Origin: Patiria miniata
Lineage: Eukaryota > Echinodermata > Asteroidea > Valvatida > Asterinidae
Length of the DNA stretch: 64,000 nucleotides
Assembly: GCF_015706575.1 (NCBI RefSeq)
Contig: NW_024037076.1
Span: 9,272,777 to 9,336,776 of the forward strand
Direction: 5' to 3'
How positions within the stretch are numbered: the stretch's first letter is position 1; each line of letters opens with the position of its first letter. This document shows positions 60,973-64,000 of the stretch, piece after piece. The notes under the pieces were generated by a model. It did not search any database and had not been told where the DNA came from. It saw only the letters and a program-made list of their open reading frames with translations. A program made the translations under genes and the position numbers.

Positions 60973-61172
60973 CTTCCAAAATTCTGCCATCTTCAGTCCG
61001 GCAAGTACAGATTCCCTGTGCTTTAACATCCTCAATACAGACTTTGCTATTGAAGTACCTGCCATTCTTATACTGTCTGTCAATGAAACGTACCCTCAAA
61101 TCAGGTCTCAGCCAATAGGATTGCTCCCTGGACTGTGCATTGGCACTAGTCGTATTATAACTGCCACTGTCG
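60973..61172 (-). CDS. GPKOW: GPKOW-like gene exon with WLRPDLRVRF; GC donor
   Basis: Acceptor TTTTCCTGCAG and donor GGAAG|GCAAGA, a GC instead of GT. The 200-base exon encodes a Ser/Asn-rich lead, then WLRPDLRVRFIDRQYKNGRY, SKVCIEDV and CTCRTEDGRILE. This is the conserved region before the last KOW of GPKOW. The GC donor is supported because the joined codon (GAA GAT) leads directly into IDQSMLET. A GT just downstream would not preserve the homology. Confidence 0.75.
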
Positions 61173-61745
61173 CTGCAGGAAAAGACAGATCTGTATTAGT
61201 TTATTAGTATCTATACTAATAAACTAATTACTGAGATTAAAAGTTACTCCAAGTCAAAAGACAATTGCTACTACCTTTGCTAAAAACTCACAGACATCTC
61301 AATTGGAAACTGAAGCTGAAATTGAAACTGCTGGCAAAGCATAGCAATACACATGAGTGCCAATAAGCTCTCTGTCAACCGCAGAATTATGCACAAAATG
61401 ATCATTCTCTATTTCTGTACTAAGCCTGTGAGCACATTATCCATGGTTACAGTATGTACACAAACATATTGACAAAGAGCATTGCAAGCATCAATATTTT
61501 TTTTTAATTATTACCAATAAATTCAGGTTAAATTCTACTTACTAACCAGTCTAAATCTACAAGTACACGAATATAAATGGTTTGTTCAGGAATATGTGAA
61601 TTTGTTTTTACATACCGGTATAAATGAAAAAGGTCCCACAAACATGTCCGAGTTGTGTCAACACACACAAACATAGATGCACTTTTTATATGTCTGGTTA
61701 CCAAGGCAATGCTCAAGTCAGTAACTCAAAACATATTGAACTCAC

Positions 61746-61842
61746 CTGTCATACTTATCTTGTATTTTCCTCCTTTTTTTATCACTGTTCATCTGCCTCT
61801 CCTCCCTGTCACTACAATGTTGACCTTGGGTTTCCTCATTTG
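61746..61842 (-). CDS. GPKOW: GPKOW-like gene exon, charged linker
   Basis: Acceptor ACGTGGCAG, donor GACAG|GTGAGT, 97 bases. It encodes a hydrophilic linker (NEETQGQHCSDREERQ, then KKRRKIQDKYD) and exits in phase 2, exactly matching the entry of the next exon. Exons 5' of this one (G-patch and first KOW) were not found in the remaining 2.1 kb and probably lie beyond the window. No start codon is therefore given. Confidence 0.6.
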
Positions 61843-62462
61843 CTGCCACGTTACCGAACAGGAAATAAGGTGTTATCGACAAATACATTCGTTGTACTCC
61901 TTATTATTTTCTGAAGTTTTTTTCACCTTATGATGAATATGTATGCTTTCTGAACTAAATCAGTATGTTTACACAGTTTTAACTAATGACGTAATCAAAA
62001 CGTACGTAAAATAAAATGTATAGTGATATTAATCAGACCCAAAGGAAGCATTGTTTCTATATTGAGAAAAATGGTTCCAGTCTGAGTGTCCTTATTCTGT
62101 TGTTTTGTTCAGGCATATTAATATTCAAAACCTCATGTCCATTGAACTAGTTGTTTGCCTGCCCGAGCACCCTGCGTTTTTAACTCAATAAACGCAAATG
62201 TCTAGTTATAAATTAGAATTGGAATTGCCCTGTGGCAATTTCATCGTTTAGAAAGGAAATGTTATGTCCGAGACAGAGCCAAGTAACCATGATTGCTACT
62301 TAACTCTGTAGTGTGCGACAGTGATGACATTGTGACAAATGCAATAAAGCTCTGTCACAGACATTACATTACGCTAAAATTGCCCCCTATCACTCAGTGG
62401 TATTATTTGAAAAATAAAACTAAACCGGGCCCATAAGTAACGCAGTGAAAATTCGTATTTAC

Positions 62463-62588
62463 CTGCCCTCTCTGGCGGCGCACCGAAAGTAAGGTTAATT
62501 GAACCTGATTGACCAACAAAGACAGGGCTGTTAGGGCCGGAAATAGTGCCGGTGTTTCCGACGTTTCCACCTTGTTGTTGAGCACCTA
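62463..62588 (-). CDS. Orphan beta-motif exon R3 (copy of caspase R exons)
   Basis: 126-base phase 1-1 exon between ATTTTATTTTAG and GCAG|GTAAAT. Product AQQQGGNVGNTGTISGP, then NSPVFVGQSGSINLTF, ending APPERAG. Intron flanks (GATCAGCACGGTATAAT upstream, GCTCTGTCACAGACA downstream on the plus strand) match those of the 19.1 and 23.5 kb copies. It is open and spliceable, but no partner exons are certain. It lies upstream of visible GPKOW-like exons on the same strand, so it is either nested in a GPKOW intron or the tail of another gene. Confidence 0.55.
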
Positions 62589-62599
62589 AAATAAAATTA

Positions 62600-63590
62600 A
62601 TATTAATCAAATGATCAGCACGGTATAATAATATCGCCTCAAATAAAAAGCACTTATCATCAGTAGCGTAAACAGAATCAGTATCGTAAAAAGACGGGGG
62701 TGCAGAGTGACAGATTGTAACAGGATGGAGATTTTAAAAGCAAAATCGGGACGCTGATAGAAACAAAATTGGGAAGGTGAAAATGAGTAACGGGAAGACA
62801 TTTCTATTTTGCAACGGAATATTTTCTCACAATTGCCCTTTTGTTAAGAGCCCCATTTTTCACGAGCACTCTTACATCATCACGAGTGCCGTTGTTTAGG
62901 ATTGTGGCGCCTTGAAGAGCGCTACCTGTTGTCCAAAGGTTTCCGGTTTGAACAACGCTTCTACCTCTACAATGAACCTCCACCACTACCACCCCCACCC
63001 CGCTCCCGCCATCTCCACCACCACCACCACTACCACGTTTTGATTTTACTGGGTGTACGGTCAAAATGACCTTTGCATACGCCACACTGCAACGGGGACA
63101 CAAAACCCTGGTAACGCGACATAATTATGTTCAAGGAAATCTGTAAAGACATTTCCGACCTGAAAAACGGCTGAGTGTTCGCCGTTACATAAAGCACATC
63201 GCAAAATATTTACTTTTGGCTTGGAAACACACTTGCCTCCAGACAGCATGTCGTAACTATCACAGAAAGCGGTTCTACTTGTGTTAATTATTTTCTTTCC
63301 TCTACATTTTAGCTATGTTTTCAGCAAATTTACTTAGCAGATAATTTTTTTCGTATCGTGCAATTTTTGATTTTCATTTGTTACGTGTGCTCATTGGTAT
63401 TTCTAAAACAATTCACTGTTTTAATTTGCTCAAAATCATGTTAGTGGAGGTCTATTTGCGAATGATCTAATATCAAGATGAGAGGGCAAATACCTTTACT
63501 TAGTAGTAGTGACTGTAGCGGCCAAACTTAGACAGATTTGTTATTTTTTGCCAAGTGAGGGCGCTGTACCGGAAAGACGGCAGCTAAGCA
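62600..63590. other. No gene supported
   Basis: Minus frames at 62804-63103 (Gly/Val-rich, CRGRSVVQTGNLWTTG) and 63061-63249 (ILRCALCNGEHSAVFQVG) are open but without recognised domains. They could be exons of the gene carrying R3, but no phase-consistent chain was found. Confidence 0.3.
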
Positions 63591-63600
63591 AAAAAGCAAC

Positions 63601-63671
63601 ATGGCCTCAGCTCGATCTCGATGGAATTGCAACTTGTGTTATTCTTCGCCCAAAGCATTAATCTGGTCAAG
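63601..63671 (+). CDS. Possible first coding exon of a plus-strand gene
   Basis: ATG in good context (AACATGG) opens MASARSRWNCNLCYSSPKAL, with a C-x2-C pair like a zinc-finger start, and reaches a GT donor (TCAAG|GTGTAT) in the next bases. The rest of the gene would lie outside the window. Very tentative. Confidence 0.25.
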
Positions 63672-64000
63672 GTGTATTAAACGGTTGGTTACTCTTAAAT
63701 AATTTATGATTCAGTGACTAGTGTGATATTTAGTGATATTTTGTAAGCCTAAAAGTTGTATTGCTTTTAGTTTGGAAATTTGTGTGCATGTATATATAGA
63801 ACATTTACTTGTAAGTGATATTTCATTTGAGCTGATTCTGTTAATTAGGTTACATAAGCTCTTGATAATTTCTTGTAACACATACATTTTATTTTCTATT
63901 TTATTGTAGTAAATCTGTGCCTGTACCTGAGCCTGACATGTGTATGACTACCAAAACTGTGAGAAGTTGTACAACACAATACATTTTCTGGATCTGCGCA

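Noticed and set aside
1..64000. CRISPR arrays, operons or prokaryotic features
   Set aside because: Spliced exons and eukaryotic retroelements throughout; direct repeats are minisatellites or transposon parts.

Overview
This is a repeat-rich, AT-rich, intron-containing window from an animal nuclear genome. Two host genes with spliced exons, a QACRG-type caspase and a GPKOW-like KOW protein, sit among BEL/Pao, Gypsy, Tx1-type and CR1/Jockey-type retroelements, tRNA-derived SINEs and many palindromic DNA elements. The mix suggests a marine invertebrate, perhaps a deuterostome (echinoderm, hemichordate or cephalochordate). The species cannot be fixed from sequence alone.

Layout. 0-12 kb holds repeats only: a degenerate minisatellite (0.45-0.69 kb), two copies of a dispersed repeat (1.0 and 2.0 kb), a mosaic of dead LINE pieces (4.2-5.75 kb) and a large fold-back element (6.8-9.36 kb). 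12.57-23.86 kb on the minus strand is a caspase gene. I assembled ten exons whose splice sites and phases all agree (1392 coding bases, 463 residues). Its N-terminal part has no recognisable death fold; it is built from duplicated exons carrying a short beta-rich, RHIM-like motif and a duplicated 42-base microexon. Its introns contain a 16.5-17.9 kb multi-palindrome, an 830-base TIR element and a hairpin tandem repeat.

26.2-32.9 kb is an apparently complete Tx1-type non-LTR retrotransposon on the minus strand (ORF1 517 aa, ORF2 1160 aa, both open). It is bounded by a 16-base target duplication and lies inside the terminal inverted repeat of a small palindromic element. 35.07-43.95 kb is a BEL/Pao LTR element with paired LTRs and a 5-base target duplication; it carries many frame breaks and three nested insertions (a LINE 3' end, a SINE, and a palindromic element in the 3' LTR). 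44.2-47.8 kb holds a second dead LINE mosaic and the 3' part of another BEL element. 48.2-49.3 kb repeats one arm of the 6.8-9.4 kb fold-back. 50.5-51.0 kb is a palindromic MITE, and 52.0-54.1 kb is a decayed Gypsy gag-protease-RT.

57.9-61.84 kb on the minus strand holds the last four exons of a GPKOW-like gene, including one GC-AG intron; its 5' exons are not in view. Orphan copies of the caspase N-terminal exons flank it at 57.2 kb (with a stop) and 62.5 kb (open), showing that the beta-motif exon block has been duplicated beyond the caspase gene.

Exon calls rest on hand-read splice sites, reading phase and family motifs. No alignment or database search was run.
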